Positions 16,216 to 25,833 of a stretch of 64,000 bases of DNA are shown one piece after another. This DNA is from JBGLNJ01 sp041300525 (GTDB lineage Bacteria; Chloroflexota; Anaerolineae; Fen-1058). The position numbers and the translations under genes are program-made. Below the pieces are notes generated by a model, which was not told where the DNA came from, did no database searches, and saw only the letters and a program-made list of their open reading frames with translations. The DNA lies in the NCBI GenBank assembly GCA_041300525.1, contig JBGLNJ010000001.1, positions 868,001 to 932,000 of the forward strand. The letters run 5' to 3'. How positions within the stretch are numbered: the stretch's first letter is position 1; each line of letters starts with the position of its first letter.

Positions 16216-18000
16216 ATGGCATCACCTGATTTGATTTTGTTGCACGCCCCCAGCGTCTATGACTTTCGGGGCAAGTCTATCTTGTATGGTCCTGTGAGTG
16301 ACCTGGTTCCCTCGACGCCCGTGTTCGAGATGTATCCCATCGGCTTTACGACGATTGCCGAGTACCTGGAACGCCACGGGCTGCGCGTCCGCATCGTCAA
16401 CTTGGCCGTGCGGATGTTGCAGGACCCCAACTTTGATGTGGAACGTCACCTTGCCTCTTTGGATGCGGCGGCCTTTGGCATTGACCTGCACTGGCTGCCG
16501 CACGCGCATGGGGCGATAGAGATCGCGCGCCTCGTCAAGCGCCTGCACCCTCGCCGCCCGATTCTGTTTGGCGGTTTTTCTGCCACCTACTTTCACGAGG
16601 AGTTGATTCGGCATCCCGAGGCGGATTTTGTCGTCCGGGGCGATTCGACCGAAGGCCCGCTGCTGGACTTGATGCGCTACATCCGCTCGGGCGGGGCAGC
16701 GCAGCCGCGCGTCGGTTCGGCGGAGGAGCGCCAGCTCGTCCGCATCCCCAACCTGGTGTGGAAGGATGCCGAGCAGAACGCGCGCGTCAACCCGCTCACC
16801 TACAGCCCCGAAAATCTGGACGACATTCTGCTGGACTATACCTACGTCCTCAAGGCGGTCGTGCGTTACCGTGACCTGGCGAGCTTTATCCCGTTCCGCG
16901 CGTGGCTAAAGTATCCCATCACGGCGGCGCTGAGTGTGCGCGGTTGCCGGTACAATTGCATGACGTGCGGCGGCTCGGCGTGCGCTTATCGCGCTCTGCA
17001 CGGGCGACAGCGTCCGGCGTATCGGAAGCCGGAAGACCTGGCGAGCGACATTCGCCGCGTGGGCCAGTTCAGCCGTGGCCCGATCTTTGTCCTGGGCGAC
17101 ATCCGCCAGGCCGGCGACGATTACGCCAACCGATTTCTGGATGCGATCTCGGGCTACAAAAAGCCGATCTTTATCGAGTTGTTCGACGCGACCCCGCCCG
17201 ACTTTTTTCGCCGGGTGGCTCGCGCGCTGCCCAACTTTACCGTCGAGATTTCGCTCGAGTCGCACGACGATCACATTCGCCAGGCGTTTGGACGGCCCTA
17301 TACCACGCAAGCCATTGAGCGCACGATTGACGATGCGCTGGAAGCTGGTTGCCAGCGACTCGATCTCTTTTTCATGACGGGACTGCGCGAACAGACTTTC
17401 GAGTCGGTCATGGGCACGGTGGACTATTGTGGGCAGCTCCTGGCGCGTTACGCCACACAGGGTGAAAGCCGCGTGATTCCCTTCATCTCGCCGCTGGCGC
17501 CGTTTGTGGACCCGGGCAGCCGCGCGTTCGAGGACCCGGAGCGATACGGCTACCAGTTCTTTCGTCGCACGCTGGAGGATCATCGCCAGGCGCTCTTGGA
17601 GCCGAGTTGGAAGTATGTGATGAATTACGAAACCCAGTGGATGAATCGAGACCAGATGGTGGCGGCGACCTACGAGGCTGGGCGGCGGATGAATCAGGTG
17701 AAGGCCAGGTATGGCGTGATCGAGCCGGATGTGGCAGCCGCCACGGAGAAGCGCATCGTCCGGGCCGTGGCGCTCAGCGCAGAGATTGACCGCATCGTCC
17801 GCATCGGCGACCCGGCGGAGCGGCACACTCGGCTGCACGAACTCAAGCCGCAGGTGGATTGCGCCAACTTGAGTACCGTGTGTGACAAGCGCGAGCTGGA
17901 ATTGCCGCTGCAACAATCCGGCGTCAACATCCTGCGAGCCGGTCACATCGTCGTGAACGAGTGGTTGCGAGGGCTGGTCCACGCGCCGGAGAAGACCTAG
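16216..18000 (+). CDS. B12-binding-domain radical SAM protein
   Basis: The protein has 594 residues. The N-terminal third is a cobalamin-binding-like Rossmann region (GFTTIAEYLERHGLRVRIVN, AFGIDLHW, ILFGGFSATYFHEELIRHPE). A radical SAM core follows, with the iron-sulfur motif C-x3-C-x2-C in RGCRYNCMTCGG at about residue 250. The core contains IFVLGDIRQAGDDY and VEISLESHDD. It resembles the family typified by Thermoplasma Ta0216, whose reaction is unknown. The helical C-terminal quarter is not recognised. The start is ATG at 16216, with GGAG seven bases upstream. A radical reaction such as methylation is plausible but unproven. Confidence 0.85.
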   Translation: MASPDLILLHAPSVYDFRGKSILYGPVSDLVPSTPVFEMYPIGFTTIAEYLERHGLRVRIVNLAVRMLQDPNFDVERHLASLDAAAFGIDLHWLPHAHGAIEIARLVKRLHPRRPILFGGFSATYFHEELIRHPEADFVVRGDSTEGPLLDLMRYIRSGGAAQPRVGSAEERQLVRIPNLVWKDAEQNARVNPLTYSPENLDDILLDYTYVLKAVVRYRDLASFIPFRAWLKYPITAALSVRGCRYNCMTCGGSACAYRALHGRQRPAYRKPEDLASDIRRVGQFSRGPIFVLGDIRQAGDDYANRFLDAISGYKKPIFIELFDATPPDFFRRVARALPNFTVEISLESHDDHIRQAFGRPYTTQAIERTIDDALEAGCQRLDLFFMTGLREQTFESVMGTVDYCGQLLARYATQGESRVIPFISPLAPFVDPGSRAFEDPERYGYQFFRRTLEDHRQALLEPSWKYVMNYETQWMNRDQMVAATYEAGRRMNQVKARYGVIEPDVAAATEKRIVRAVALSAEIDRIVRIGDPAERHTRLHELKPQVDCANLSTVCDKRELELPLQQSGVNILRAGHIVVNEWLRGLVHAPEKT

Positions 18001-18071
18001 TTGGGTGCGGCGGATGGATACCCGCGCCTTTGGGTTTCTACAATACCAAGCATCAAGGATGTGGCAAGAGA

Positions 18072-18959
18072 ATGTTCGACCCTAATGAACACCCTGCGCA
18101 GTGTGAAACATACCTGAGCCGTTTTCTAGGCTGCCCGGTAGATTTTGCGCAGGCCAAGAGGCTGACGAAGAGCACGCGAGAAGCGCCGTGGCGGCTGGAC
18201 GTCAAAGTGAACGGCGTTGCGCAATCGTATGTGCTGCAGCTAGATTCGAGAGACATCGAATACGAATATCAAATCCTCAAGGCGATGGAAGCGATACCGA
18301 TACCCACGCCACGAGCTTTTGGTTTGGATCCGAAGGGTGAGGCGTTAGGAGTAATTTGTTTTTTCAGCGATTTTATCGCGGGCGAATCCTTATTGGGGCC
18401 GATGCTTTCTGGCGAGGCTTGGGCTGAGGAATTATACCTCGATGCCGTGTGCGCCTTGCAGGCCGTGACAGAAAATGATCTGGGCGATATAGCGCGCGGG
18501 TTGAAACGGGAAACAGCCGAGGAGGTGCTGGAAGACGCCTATCTCTATCTCAAGAGCAAGTCGCATCCACTCGCGGAGGCAGGTTACGGACAATTGAAGG
18601 CCAAGATGCCGGTGTTGCCGCCGGCACACTTCAGCAATGGAGATTTGTGGCTGGATAATTTCATTGTTCAGGGTGAAAAGCTGGCTGGCGTGATTGATTT
18701 TCAGGGCGCAGCCTTTAGCGATCCGATATTCGAGTTTTTGTTATCCTTCTTTGTGTCGCCGGAGTTAAAAGGGCGCGGTTTGGAAAGACGGTACTGCCAA
18801 CGCATAGGGTGTGATCCTGCCATTCTTCAGTGGTATCAAGGGTTAGAGTATTTTGACACGTTGCGCTGGGTCTTGTTGACCGGCGAAAATTTCGTTCATC
18901 ATACGGCGGAAAGCCTGGAAGCGAGCTTGAACAAGTGGCTTGATGCAAGTCTATTGTAG
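18072..18959 (+). CDS. Aminoglycoside-phosphotransferase-like kinase
   Basis: The protein has 295 residues with a protein-kinase-like fold. The catalytic loop is FSNGDLWLDNFIV, with Asn replacing the usual His before GD, and the metal-binding Asp is in GVIDFQGAAFSDPIFE. Family members phosphorylate antibiotics, choline, homoserine, fructosamines and other small molecules, so the substrate is open. GC is lower than in the radical SAM gene before it. The ATG at 18072 has only a weak AAGAGA site. The TAG stop at 18957 overlaps the hairpin of the next gene's leader by one base. Confidence 0.75.
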   Translation: MFDPNEHPAQCETYLSRFLGCPVDFAQAKRLTKSTREAPWRLDVKVNGVAQSYVLQLDSRDIEYEYQILKAMEAIPIPTPRAFGLDPKGEALGVICFFSDFIAGESLLGPMLSGEAWAEELYLDAVCALQAVTENDLGDIARGLKRETAEEVLEDAYLYLKSKSHPLAEAGYGQLKAKMPVLPPAHFSNGDLWLDNFIVQGEKLAGVIDFQGAAFSDPIFEFLLSFFVSPELKGRGLERRYCQRIGCDPAILQWYQGLEYFDTLRWVLLTGENFVHHTAESLEASLNKWLDASLL

Positions 18960-18980
18960 GCGGGCATCCTTATGCCCGCC
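18959..18980 (+). promoter_or_regulatory. Hairpin in the leader of the first exchange-type lipoprotein
   Basis: GGCGGGCAT and ATGCCCGCC form a perfect 9-bp stem around CCTT. The ribosome site GGAGG and the ATG at 18999 follow within 20 bases. The same core hairpin precedes the second lipoprotein. It could be a leader control element or a REP-like repeat. Confidence 0.5.
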
Positions 18981-18998
18981 CTCATTACGGAGGTAGCC

Positions 18999-19940
18999 AT
19001 GTTCCCATCTCACAGTTGCAAATGCAAAGCCCTGATTGCGCTGCTGCTGGCAGTCGCCTTGCTCAGCGCCGCCTGCGCCCCGACCGAGACGCCCAGCCTG
19101 CCCGCCGCGCCCGAAACACTAACGGCGGCCACTGCTACTCCAGCCGATACGCCACCAACAAGCGCAGCCGGAATGGAGCCTACTCCAACAGCTCCTCCAA
19201 AACCAACAGCTGACGCACCAACCGCAACTGCCGATGTAGCTCCAACTCCTCCCAATCCCGATATCACCCCATCGGTGACCCCGGCAGGAAAAAGTGAGGT
19301 CACAAAATCATCACTAGCTGCTTGGGAAGGCGGTACAGCACCAGCTGGATATGAAGGTTGGAAGGTCACATCAAAGACCGAGAATACTGCAGTGATCGAA
19401 AAGGCGATAACAATGAATGGAGTTAGTTATAGGATTAATCATTTATTAACATTTACAGGAGATAAGGTAACACGAGAAGACGGGTATATAAGCGCCAATG
19501 GAGTGACATTTATTATTGATCAAGCTTTTAGAGAAGGAATTGCTGAGTTTGCATTTAGCAATGACCTGTCACAGTTTGCAAAAATCAGAGAGTTTATTAA
19601 CAAGTATGCTGGCCTAGAAACAACTGCAAGTACTCCAATTGTGTACCATATTGAAGTATATCATTCGTCTCCGACAACTATGAGATCTGATCGTGCGCCA
19701 CAATTAGGTTCTGACGGTGCTATTCATATTCATTTTGGGATATCTAAAATTGATTCATGGAAAAATGACGGATCACCAACAGTTTGGGCGCAACAAATAT
19801 CGACAAGCCCAGAGTTAGCTGCAGATCCTTTATCTGCATCAAAACCTTATAAAAATAAACAATATAAAGAAGCATATGATGCGGTTTTGCTACTTAATCC
19901 TCCTAATTTTCAAGGAACTTTTACTCTCGTAAAAGACTAA
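18999..19940 (+). CDS. Lipoprotein with AT-rich unique body (first of a pair)
   Basis: The protein has 313 residues. The signal peptide MFPSHSCKCKALIALLLAVA ends in the lipobox SAAC, followed by about 75 residues of Thr/Pro/Ala linker. The folded body from about residue 100 (LAAWEGGTAPAGYEGWKVTS, then DGYISANGVTFIIDQAF) matches no family I know. The leader and signal are nearly identical to those of the lipoprotein at 20086, but the bodies are unrelated. The body is clearly AT-rich compared with the linker and the genome. The start has GGAGG upstream. It is likely anchored outside the membrane. Confidence 0.75.
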   Translation: MFPSHSCKCKALIALLLAVALLSAACAPTETPSLPAAPETLTAATATPADTPPTSAAGMEPTPTAPPKPTADAPTATADVAPTPPNPDITPSVTPAGKSEVTKSSLAAWEGGTAPAGYEGWKVTSKTENTAVIEKAITMNGVSYRINHLLTFTGDKVTREDGYISANGVTFIIDQAFREGIAEFAFSNDLSQFAKIREFINKYAGLETTASTPIVYHIEVYHSSPTTMRSDRAPQLGSDGAIHIHFGISKIDSWKNDGSPTVWAQQISTSPELAADPLSASKPYKNKQYKEAYDAVLLLNPPNFQGTFTLVKD

Positions 19941-20044
19941 TAATATTCTCCCTATTTTTTTAGAATTTTGTTACACTGTATTATGTATGGGTAACAAAAA
20001 AATATTATTCTTCCGCCTGAACGCAGTCAACAATTTGAGTAAGC

Positions 20045-20060
20045 GGGCATCCTTATGCCC
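20045..20060 (+). promoter_or_regulatory. Hairpin in the leader of the second exchange-type lipoprotein
   Basis: GGGCAT and ATGCCC surround CCTT, as in the copy at 18959-18980, with the outer pairs lost. GGAGG and the ATG at 20086 follow. Confidence 0.45.
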
Positions 20061-20085
20061 ACCACCCTCATTACGGAGGTAGGCC

Positions 20086-21087
20086 ATGTTCCCATCTCAC
20101 AGTTGCCAATGCAAAGTCCTGGTTGCGCTGCTGCTTGCAGTCGCCTTGCTCAGCGCCGCCTGCGCTGCGCCCGCTCCGACCGAGACGCCCATCCTGCCCG
20201 CCGTGCCCGAAACGCCAACGGCGGCCAGCGCCGCTCCAGCCGATGCGCCACCAACAAGTACGCCAGTTCCAACAGCCACGACCGCTCCGGCGACGCCGAC
20301 AGCAGATCCGTCCGAACGATTCAAAGCCATGCCTTTTGCCGACATGAAAGCAGAGCTAGACAAATCGCACGATATCAAACTGTTATTTGCTTGGGCACAA
20401 ACGCACGGAGGAGAAGTGAATGAAGCAGATGGATCTGTACGGTTTCCAACTGAAAATAAACAAGGGAAGGGAACCACAGTATTAAAGATTACAAAAGAGA
20501 AAAGATTAGTATCAATTGTCGAATCAACATCAGGAAAATTAACGATTGCGAGCGATGCATCCTATAGAGCGATGGGTATAATAAATCCTGCATTTATACA
20601 TTATGAAGGAAGAACCATTGTATTAACATCAAGTGCTAATGGAACTTATCTGGATGGTATATACGATAAAGTCATGAAAAACATTGATAGGTCAGGAAAA
20701 GTAAAAAGAAATAATGATGGTCAAGCATTTAACCCGCCTGATGGCTCTTCAATTAATATCTTATTTGTGCCTGGTAATCCAAATGCGGCGCCAGAAGCAG
20801 AAGCGCTTATGAAACGAGTTGATGGTAAAAATGTGCTCCGCTTTACAGTAAATAATGGAGCACTAAATGTTGTATATTTTCTTGATACTAATAAAATTAG
20901 TATGTTTGTTAGCATTGCAGAAAGTAATATAACTGGTGATGGAGTAAGTGGAGATCGTAACGCCTATTTTGAATCAATATTTCAGGCAATAACTCAAGGA
21001 AAAATGAATGCATACTCTGGAACTGGTATTGCCGACATAAGCAAAAGTGAATTAACTGCTCTTGACTTTTCAACATTACCACAATAA
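20086..21087 (+). CDS. Lipoprotein with AT-rich unique body (second of a pair)
   Basis: The protein has 333 residues. The signal MFPSHSCQCKVLVALLLAVA with lipobox SAAC, and the start of the linker, copy the gene at 18999. From about residue 75 the body is different (ERFKAMPFADMKAELDKSHD, then GKLTIASDASYRAMGIINPA) and AT-rich, and I do not recognise it. The sequence after the stop (TTCTCCCT, then a TTGAACGCGGTCAAC-like stretch) again resembles that after the first gene. The two genes thus share both ends and differ in the middle. Extracellular membrane anchoring is expected. Confidence 0.75.
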   Translation: MFPSHSCQCKVLVALLLAVALLSAACAAPAPTETPILPAVPETPTAASAAPADAPPTSTPVPTATTAPATPTADPSERFKAMPFADMKAELDKSHDIKLLFAWAQTHGGEVNEADGSVRFPTENKQGKGTTVLKITKEKRLVSIVESTSGKLTIASDASYRAMGIINPAFIHYEGRTIVLTSSANGTYLDGIYDKVMKNIDRSGKVKRNNDGQAFNPPDGSSINILFVPGNPNAAPEAEALMKRVDGKNVLRFTVNNGALNVVYFLDTNKISMFVSIAESNITGDGVSGDRNAYFESIFQAITQGKMNAYSGTGIADISKSELTALDFSTLPQ

Positions 21088-21199
21088 CCCAATCGTTCTC
21101 CCTGCGAATTTTTAGGCAGTTGTCCGGACTTGCCGGTACACGCTTGAACGCGGTCAACGGTCTGAGCCACTGCTTTGGTTTTGCGCCAAAGAAGGTTGA

Positions 21200-22507
21200 A
21201 TGAGCATCCGTTTGCAGAACGGCAGTCGAGTGTGCATCATCGGCGGCGGACCGGCGGGCAGCTTTTCGGCGCTCCACCTGCTCAGGCTGGCGCAAGAGCA
21301 CGGCATTCACCTGGATGTATTGATTTTTGAGCCGCGCGATTTTTGCGCCGGGGCGGGCCGGGAAAGCTGCAAGGGCTGCGCCGGCATTCTTTCGGCCGGC
21401 ATGGTGCGCAGCTTGAGCGCGCTCGACATCACGCTTCCGCCGCAAGTCATTCAGGCCGAGTTGCGCGCCTATGTCGTGCATGTCTACGGTCAAGTGACCG
21501 CCATCGAACAGCCGGACCCGCAACGCCGCATCCTGAGCGTCTATCGCGGCACTGGCCCGCGCCTCCACCAGGGAGAGCCTTGCGCCAGCTTTGACGGCTA
21601 TCTGCTTGCGCAGGCCTGTGAGCGCGGGGCGCAATTGATTCCACACCGCGCGCGCCTCGTGGAATGGGATCAAGGTCCCGTCGTGCAAACGGCTCACGAA
21701 AGCTTTCGCGCCGACCTGGTGGTGCTGGCTTCCGGCGTCAACAGCCGGCCGCCTCTCGGCCCGGCGTTTGGGTATCAGCCGCCCGCGACCGCCGTGATGG
21801 CGCAGGAAGAAGTCCCGCGCCCCGAAAACTGGCCGGATTACAAAGTAGCCGGGTTCTTTGGTCAACCCAAAGGCGTGGCGTTCGGCGCGATCGTTCCCAA
21901 AGGGCCGTATCTCAATGTGTCTTTGTTGGGGCAAGAAGAGACCGCGTCGGATGTGGTGCGGCGGTTTTATGAGAGTCAGGAACAGTCGCTGGGGCGATTC
22001 TTTCCCGCCGCGCCCCAAAGCCTGTGCAGTTGCACGGCTCGCATTGCCGTGGGGCCGGCGCGAGTTTACTTTGGCGACCGTTGGGTGGCCGTGGGCGATG
22101 CGGCTGTCTCTCGGCTGTACAAGGATGGCATTTACTCGGCATTTCTCACTTCGGGGGCGGCCATGCGAACGGCGGTCGAGGAGGGGATCGCTCGCCAGGA
22201 CTGGCGGCATGCATACTCACCCTTCTGCCGGGGCATGGCAACAGACAACGCGTATGGAGAATTGCTCTTCAAGTTGTCGTTGCGCGCGATGCAAAACTCG
22301 CTGGTGGCGTGCGCGTGTGTGGAATGTATTCGCTCCGAAGCGAACTGGCCGGTTGACCGTCGCATTTTCTCCCGTTTGATGTGGGGCATGTTGACGGGGG
22401 ACGAGGCTTACCGCGACTTGTTTTGGCTGGCCCTCAAGCCCAGAGCGATGATGGGCCTGAGCCGTGAGTTGATCCGAGCCGCACGGCAATGCCTGGGGGC
22501 AGCCTAG
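21200..22507 (+). CDS. Geranylgeranyl-reductase-like FAD-dependent oxidoreductase
   Basis: The protein has 435 residues. The N-terminal dinucleotide motif is VCIIGGGPAGSFSALHLL. A cysteine cluster GRESCKGCAGILS follows at about residue 55, and the second FAD motif is WVAVGDAAVSRLYKDGIYSA. This is the arrangement of the geranylgeranyl reductase family, which reduces isoprenoid chains or related lipids. The redox partner and substrate are unknown here. The start is ATG at 21200 with AAGG upstream. A C-terminal region with several Cys (LVACACVECIRSE) is unusual. Confidence 0.78.
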   Translation: MSIRLQNGSRVCIIGGGPAGSFSALHLLRLAQEHGIHLDVLIFEPRDFCAGAGRESCKGCAGILSAGMVRSLSALDITLPPQVIQAELRAYVVHVYGQVTAIEQPDPQRRILSVYRGTGPRLHQGEPCASFDGYLLAQACERGAQLIPHRARLVEWDQGPVVQTAHESFRADLVVLASGVNSRPPLGPAFGYQPPATAVMAQEEVPRPENWPDYKVAGFFGQPKGVAFGAIVPKGPYLNVSLLGQEETASDVVRRFYESQEQSLGRFFPAAPQSLCSCTARIAVGPARVYFGDRWVAVGDAAVSRLYKDGIYSAFLTSGAAMRTAVEEGIARQDWRHAYSPFCRGMATDNAYGELLFKLSLRAMQNSLVACACVECIRSEANWPVDRRIFSRLMWGMLTGDEAYRDLFWLALKPRAMMGLSRELIRAARQCLGAA

Positions 22508-22612
22508 CGTTGACTTTTTCCGCGAATGCACGCCAATGAACGCAAATCACAAGAGCTAAGCTGAGATTTGCGTTAGGCACAGCCCCTGCGGATTCGAGGA
22601 GGAGTGTTTGAG

Positions 22613-23134
22613 ATGACTCAAGCCCCACAGCCATCAGAATCTCGTATTGCCATCACCGATGCGAACCTGCGCAAGATGCGCGGCCTGTTCGCTAGTGGCG
22701 TCACCGCCGTGACGACGGCGCTCGATGGGCGATTGCGCGGCGTGACCGTGAGCGCCTTTGCGTCCGTGTCGCTCGATCCGCCGCTGGTCTTGATCGCGCT
22801 CGCCAACGAAGCGACCCTGCGCGACATGCTCGCCGAGAGCGGCATCTTTGCCGTCAACCTGTTGAGCGACGATCAAGAGTTTTTGTCCGAGCGTTTTGCG
22901 GCGCGCGCGCCCATCGTCAACGAAGAGTTTGAAGGTGTGCCGTACTCGGTTGCGGCGACCGGCGCGCCGATCCTGGGGCAATCCCTGGCGTGGTACGACT
23001 GCCGCGTGGAAGCTGCTCATCCCGGCGGAGATCACACGCTCTTTGTCGGGCGAGTGGAGGCGATGGGGTTCGGCGACGAGGGTCGCGCGCCGTTGATCTA
23101 TTTTGCGAATCGCTACACCCGGCTGCGGGGATGA
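22613..23134 (+). CDS. Flavin reductase-like FMN-binding protein
   Basis: The protein has 173 residues. The flavin-reductase domain is seen in LFASGVTAVTTALDGRLRGV, the TVSAFASVSLDPPLVLIAL strand block and HTLFVGRVEAMGFGDEGRAP. Such proteins supply reduced FMN to monooxygenases or act directly on small substrates. ATG at 22613 is chosen because GGAGGAG lies about eight bases upstream, rather than GTG at 22604. It is separated from the FAD gene by about 105 bases of non-coding DNA. A joint pathway is possible but not shown. Confidence 0.82.
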   Translation: MTQAPQPSESRIAITDANLRKMRGLFASGVTAVTTALDGRLRGVTVSAFASVSLDPPLVLIALANEATLRDMLAESGIFAVNLLSDDQEFLSERFAARAPIVNEEFEGVPYSVAATGAPILGQSLAWYDCRVEAAHPGGDHTLFVGRVEAMGFGDEGRAPLIYFANRYTRLRG

Positions 23135-23143
23135 TTTCAAATA

Positions 23144-23761
23144 TCAAGATTTACGGCGAGCCGGTAACTTGGCCAGCCAACCGAGCAGCCAGGCTCGCCA
23201 CCTCACCGCGCGCCACGCTTTCAATGCCTCATGCGCTTCTGATGCGCCGGGCTGGATCGGGCTGTAACTGGCCTGGCGGTATACGTCCCCGATGCGCGCA
23301 GCGGATTGCTGTGAGATTTCGATGCGGGGCCGCAGGCGCAGCTTGCGCACCGTCGCCGCCCGCTGTTCAATCGCCCGATTGAACGCCGATACAAATTCAT
23401 CCGGCGTGTCGCTAGGGTGCATGGTCATACCCAGCCAGGCGCCGCGCTGGCGCAAATGCTGATAGAGCAAGGGGATCAGCACGTCGGACGGCAGCGCCGC
23501 AAATCGGCGTTCGCGCCGGATCAGGAAAGCTGCCAGCGCCGCCGCCAGCAGCGCAATGCCCATCGTGCTCCACGTCACCCGTGTCGTTTGCTCGTGGCGG
23601 ATTTCGGCGGCGCGCGCTTGTTCGGCGGACACTTGCGCCGGCGGTGGACGATGGCCGCGCACAAAGGTGGGCTGCGCGGCGGTCGGCTCAAACTCCACCC
23701 AGCCGATGCCGGGCAAGTACACCTCGGGCCAGGAGTGCGCGTCCTTTGCGATCACGCGATA
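23144..23761 (-). pseudogene. Transglutaminase-like membrane protein, C-terminal part only
   Basis: This is the tail of a TgpA-type protein. It starts in mid-domain with the catalytic His region IAKDAHSWPEVYLPGIGWVE, ending FEPT. A membrane helix (MGIALLAAALAAFLIRR) and a cytoplasmic DUF4129-like tail follow. The N-terminal membrane bundle and the catalytic Cys are missing because the frame meets the repeat-rich secreted gene at about 23760. The 206 codons left are well preserved. It is convergent with the flavin reductase gene, nine bases away. Confidence 0.72.
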
Positions 23762-23763
23762 CT

Positions 23764-25269
23764 CGCCAGCGTCGTCGTGGCGAGTGGCGCGGCAAACACC
23801 GGGTCAACCGGCGGCGCGGCGTACAATGTGCCGGTCATTGGGTTGACCACGCGGACATTCACCTTGTAGGAGTGATGCGGCATGGTGAAGGTGAATCGTC
23901 CGCCTGCGTCCACGTCCTGGTTCACGCCGATACCTTCATCGGTGTGCAGACCCACGGTCACGGTGAAGGGTGGGGGGCTATGATCCGGCATCTCGACCAG
24001 GCCAACCACCGTCGCGTCGGCAGTCAGCACTTTGAAATCGAGTTGTTTGCCTTCTGGCGTCAGGTTGTCGTCAAAGTGGATCAACTGGGGTGGGAGTGGA
24101 TAGATCCACTTGCCAGGCGTGGTGGTGCTGATGGGCTTGACGGTCAGCGCCCACAGGCCGGGGGACAGGTTCAGCCTGTAAAAGCCCGCAGCGTTGCTGA
24201 GGGCCGAGTCCCAGCCATAAGCGCCGACTCGGTTGGCGACGATGAGGGCGTTCTGCACTCGCGTCATCACATTGGTTGTGACAAAGCCAGTCACGACCTT
24301 GGGGGACGACCACAGGGTGAGCGTGATAGGGTCCGCTGCCGGGAGCGTCACTACGCGCGTGATGGGCAGCAGCCCGCCGCGATCGGGCGGCGGATCGGCG
24401 CGGATTAGCGCCTGACCGTTCGGCAGGTCGGCAATGGCAAACTTGCCCAACAAGCCGGTCACATCCTTGTGCCCCTGGTTGTTAGAGACATAGACGCCGA
24501 CGGTCGCCTCAGAGATTGGTCTCCCGTCGTTGTCCTTGACGTACCCGCGTACCTGGGGTGCGCGCAATGTCAGCGTGACATTGTGTGTCTCGCTGGGGAC
24601 GATGGTGTGCATAATCTTTTGCGACCACCACCACCAGTCGTCCGGACGCGGTTCTGCGACCAGCGTGTAGGCGCCGGCCCACAGCCCGCCGATGCGGAAG
24701 GTGCCGTCGGCTCGCGTGCGGCGGACTTGGACTTCTACTGGCCCGGCGAACACATGCACCTTGTTGTCCGCTCTGGCATCCGTGACGCCGTCCGGCAGAT
24801 ATACCGTGCCGGTGATGGTTGGGTTCGTCAAGTACAGAGTGCCGACGTTCACTGGTGTGTTGAGCACCACGACCGGTTGGATGAACGATGGCGTATAGTC
24901 CGAGAGGAAGGGCGCTACGGCGCGGATGATGTAGGTGCCTGGCGCGACAGGCGGGAAGCTAAACGCGCCAGTGGTCGGAGCGACAATGGCTTTGCCATGT
25001 ACCGTGGCGTCATCCCAGGTGCAAAAGGGATCCGCAACGCATGGCGAGGTTGGATTCAGCAACCATACCCAGGTTCCCACGGGTACCGGCAGCACTAGTG
25101 TGCCACCCGGCAGGCTCACCGTGCCGGAGATGGTCGCGCCAGATACAAAGGGCGCCGGGGCTGCCGGCGAAGCCGTCGCCGAGGTTAGACTGACCAGCAG
25201 GATAGTGGCCAGGGCTGCGACGCCCAGCGTCAGCCCGGCCAGGCCATACTTTTTCATCGGAATGTTCAT
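23764..25269 (-). pseudogene. Secreted protein of carboxypeptidase-regulatory-like repeats, 3' end missing
   Basis: After the signal peptide (MKKYGLAGLTLGVAALATIL with a following TASPAAP) come several beta-sandwich units of the CarboxypepD_reg type. Each starts with a G-x-V-x3-G-x2-V/L pattern, such as SGTVSLPGGTLVL, TGTVYLPDGVTD, RGYVKDNDGRPIS and TGFVTTNVMTRVQN. About 500 residues remain, and the open frame ends at a chance stop after LATTTLASI. The start is ATG at 25269, with GGAG nine bases upstream. It is likely a surface or stalk protein. Truncation is judged from the abrupt switch to transglutaminase sequence. Confidence 0.65.
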
Positions 25270-25833
25270 CTGATGCTCTCCTTGTCGCACAAGAATCGAG
25301 TCGTTGGGTAGAGTCATGGGGCTTGCTTCAATCGTTCGGTTCGACGCCTCCTTTCTTGCTCGATGGGCGCACTGCGTTCTTTCTGCTCACCGGGGCAACA
25401 GGTGCTCGTCCGGCGCGCGGCCCAGTCGCAGCGCAATCGGACGATGGCAATTCACTGCTCGAATCATACTGTCGGCTTGTTGCGCAGTTGTTAGAGCAAT
25501 GTGAAATCTTTGTAAACGCAAAGCCTGGCGCTGCGGCCAAGTGGTGAGAGCCGTGATCTGGAATCAAGACATTCGTTTGGGGAATTGGACTCGCACACCT
25601 GTGATCGTTCGGCGGCGAGTTACCTTGGCTTATGAGGATATTATAGCATAGCGCGGCCTCCGGCCGCAACCAAATTTAACGGGAGCGTTTCGACTTGGGG
25701 ACAACGCCGCGCGCATAATTTGAACGCGCTTGCGACTTTATATCCGCTGGAGTCGAGCCTTCAGGCGGATTTTCTGGCCAAAGCCTCGACTCCCGAACGT
25801 AGAAACAGTCCCCAACGCGAAACTCTCTCATTT

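Noticed and set aside
14912..16225. 437-codon minus-strand frame over the phosphatase and P-loop genes
   Set aside because: Spans two real plus-strand genes and their gap; no family match.
20909..22210. 433-codon minus-strand frame over the FAD enzyme
   Set aside because: Antisense of a clear flavoprotein; extends into the AT-rich lipoprotein only by chance.
25330..25640. Riboswitch or tRNA in the long leader of the secreted protein
   Set aside because: No cloverleaf, T-loop GTTCGA pattern in the right place, or known riboswitch core could be made out on either strand.
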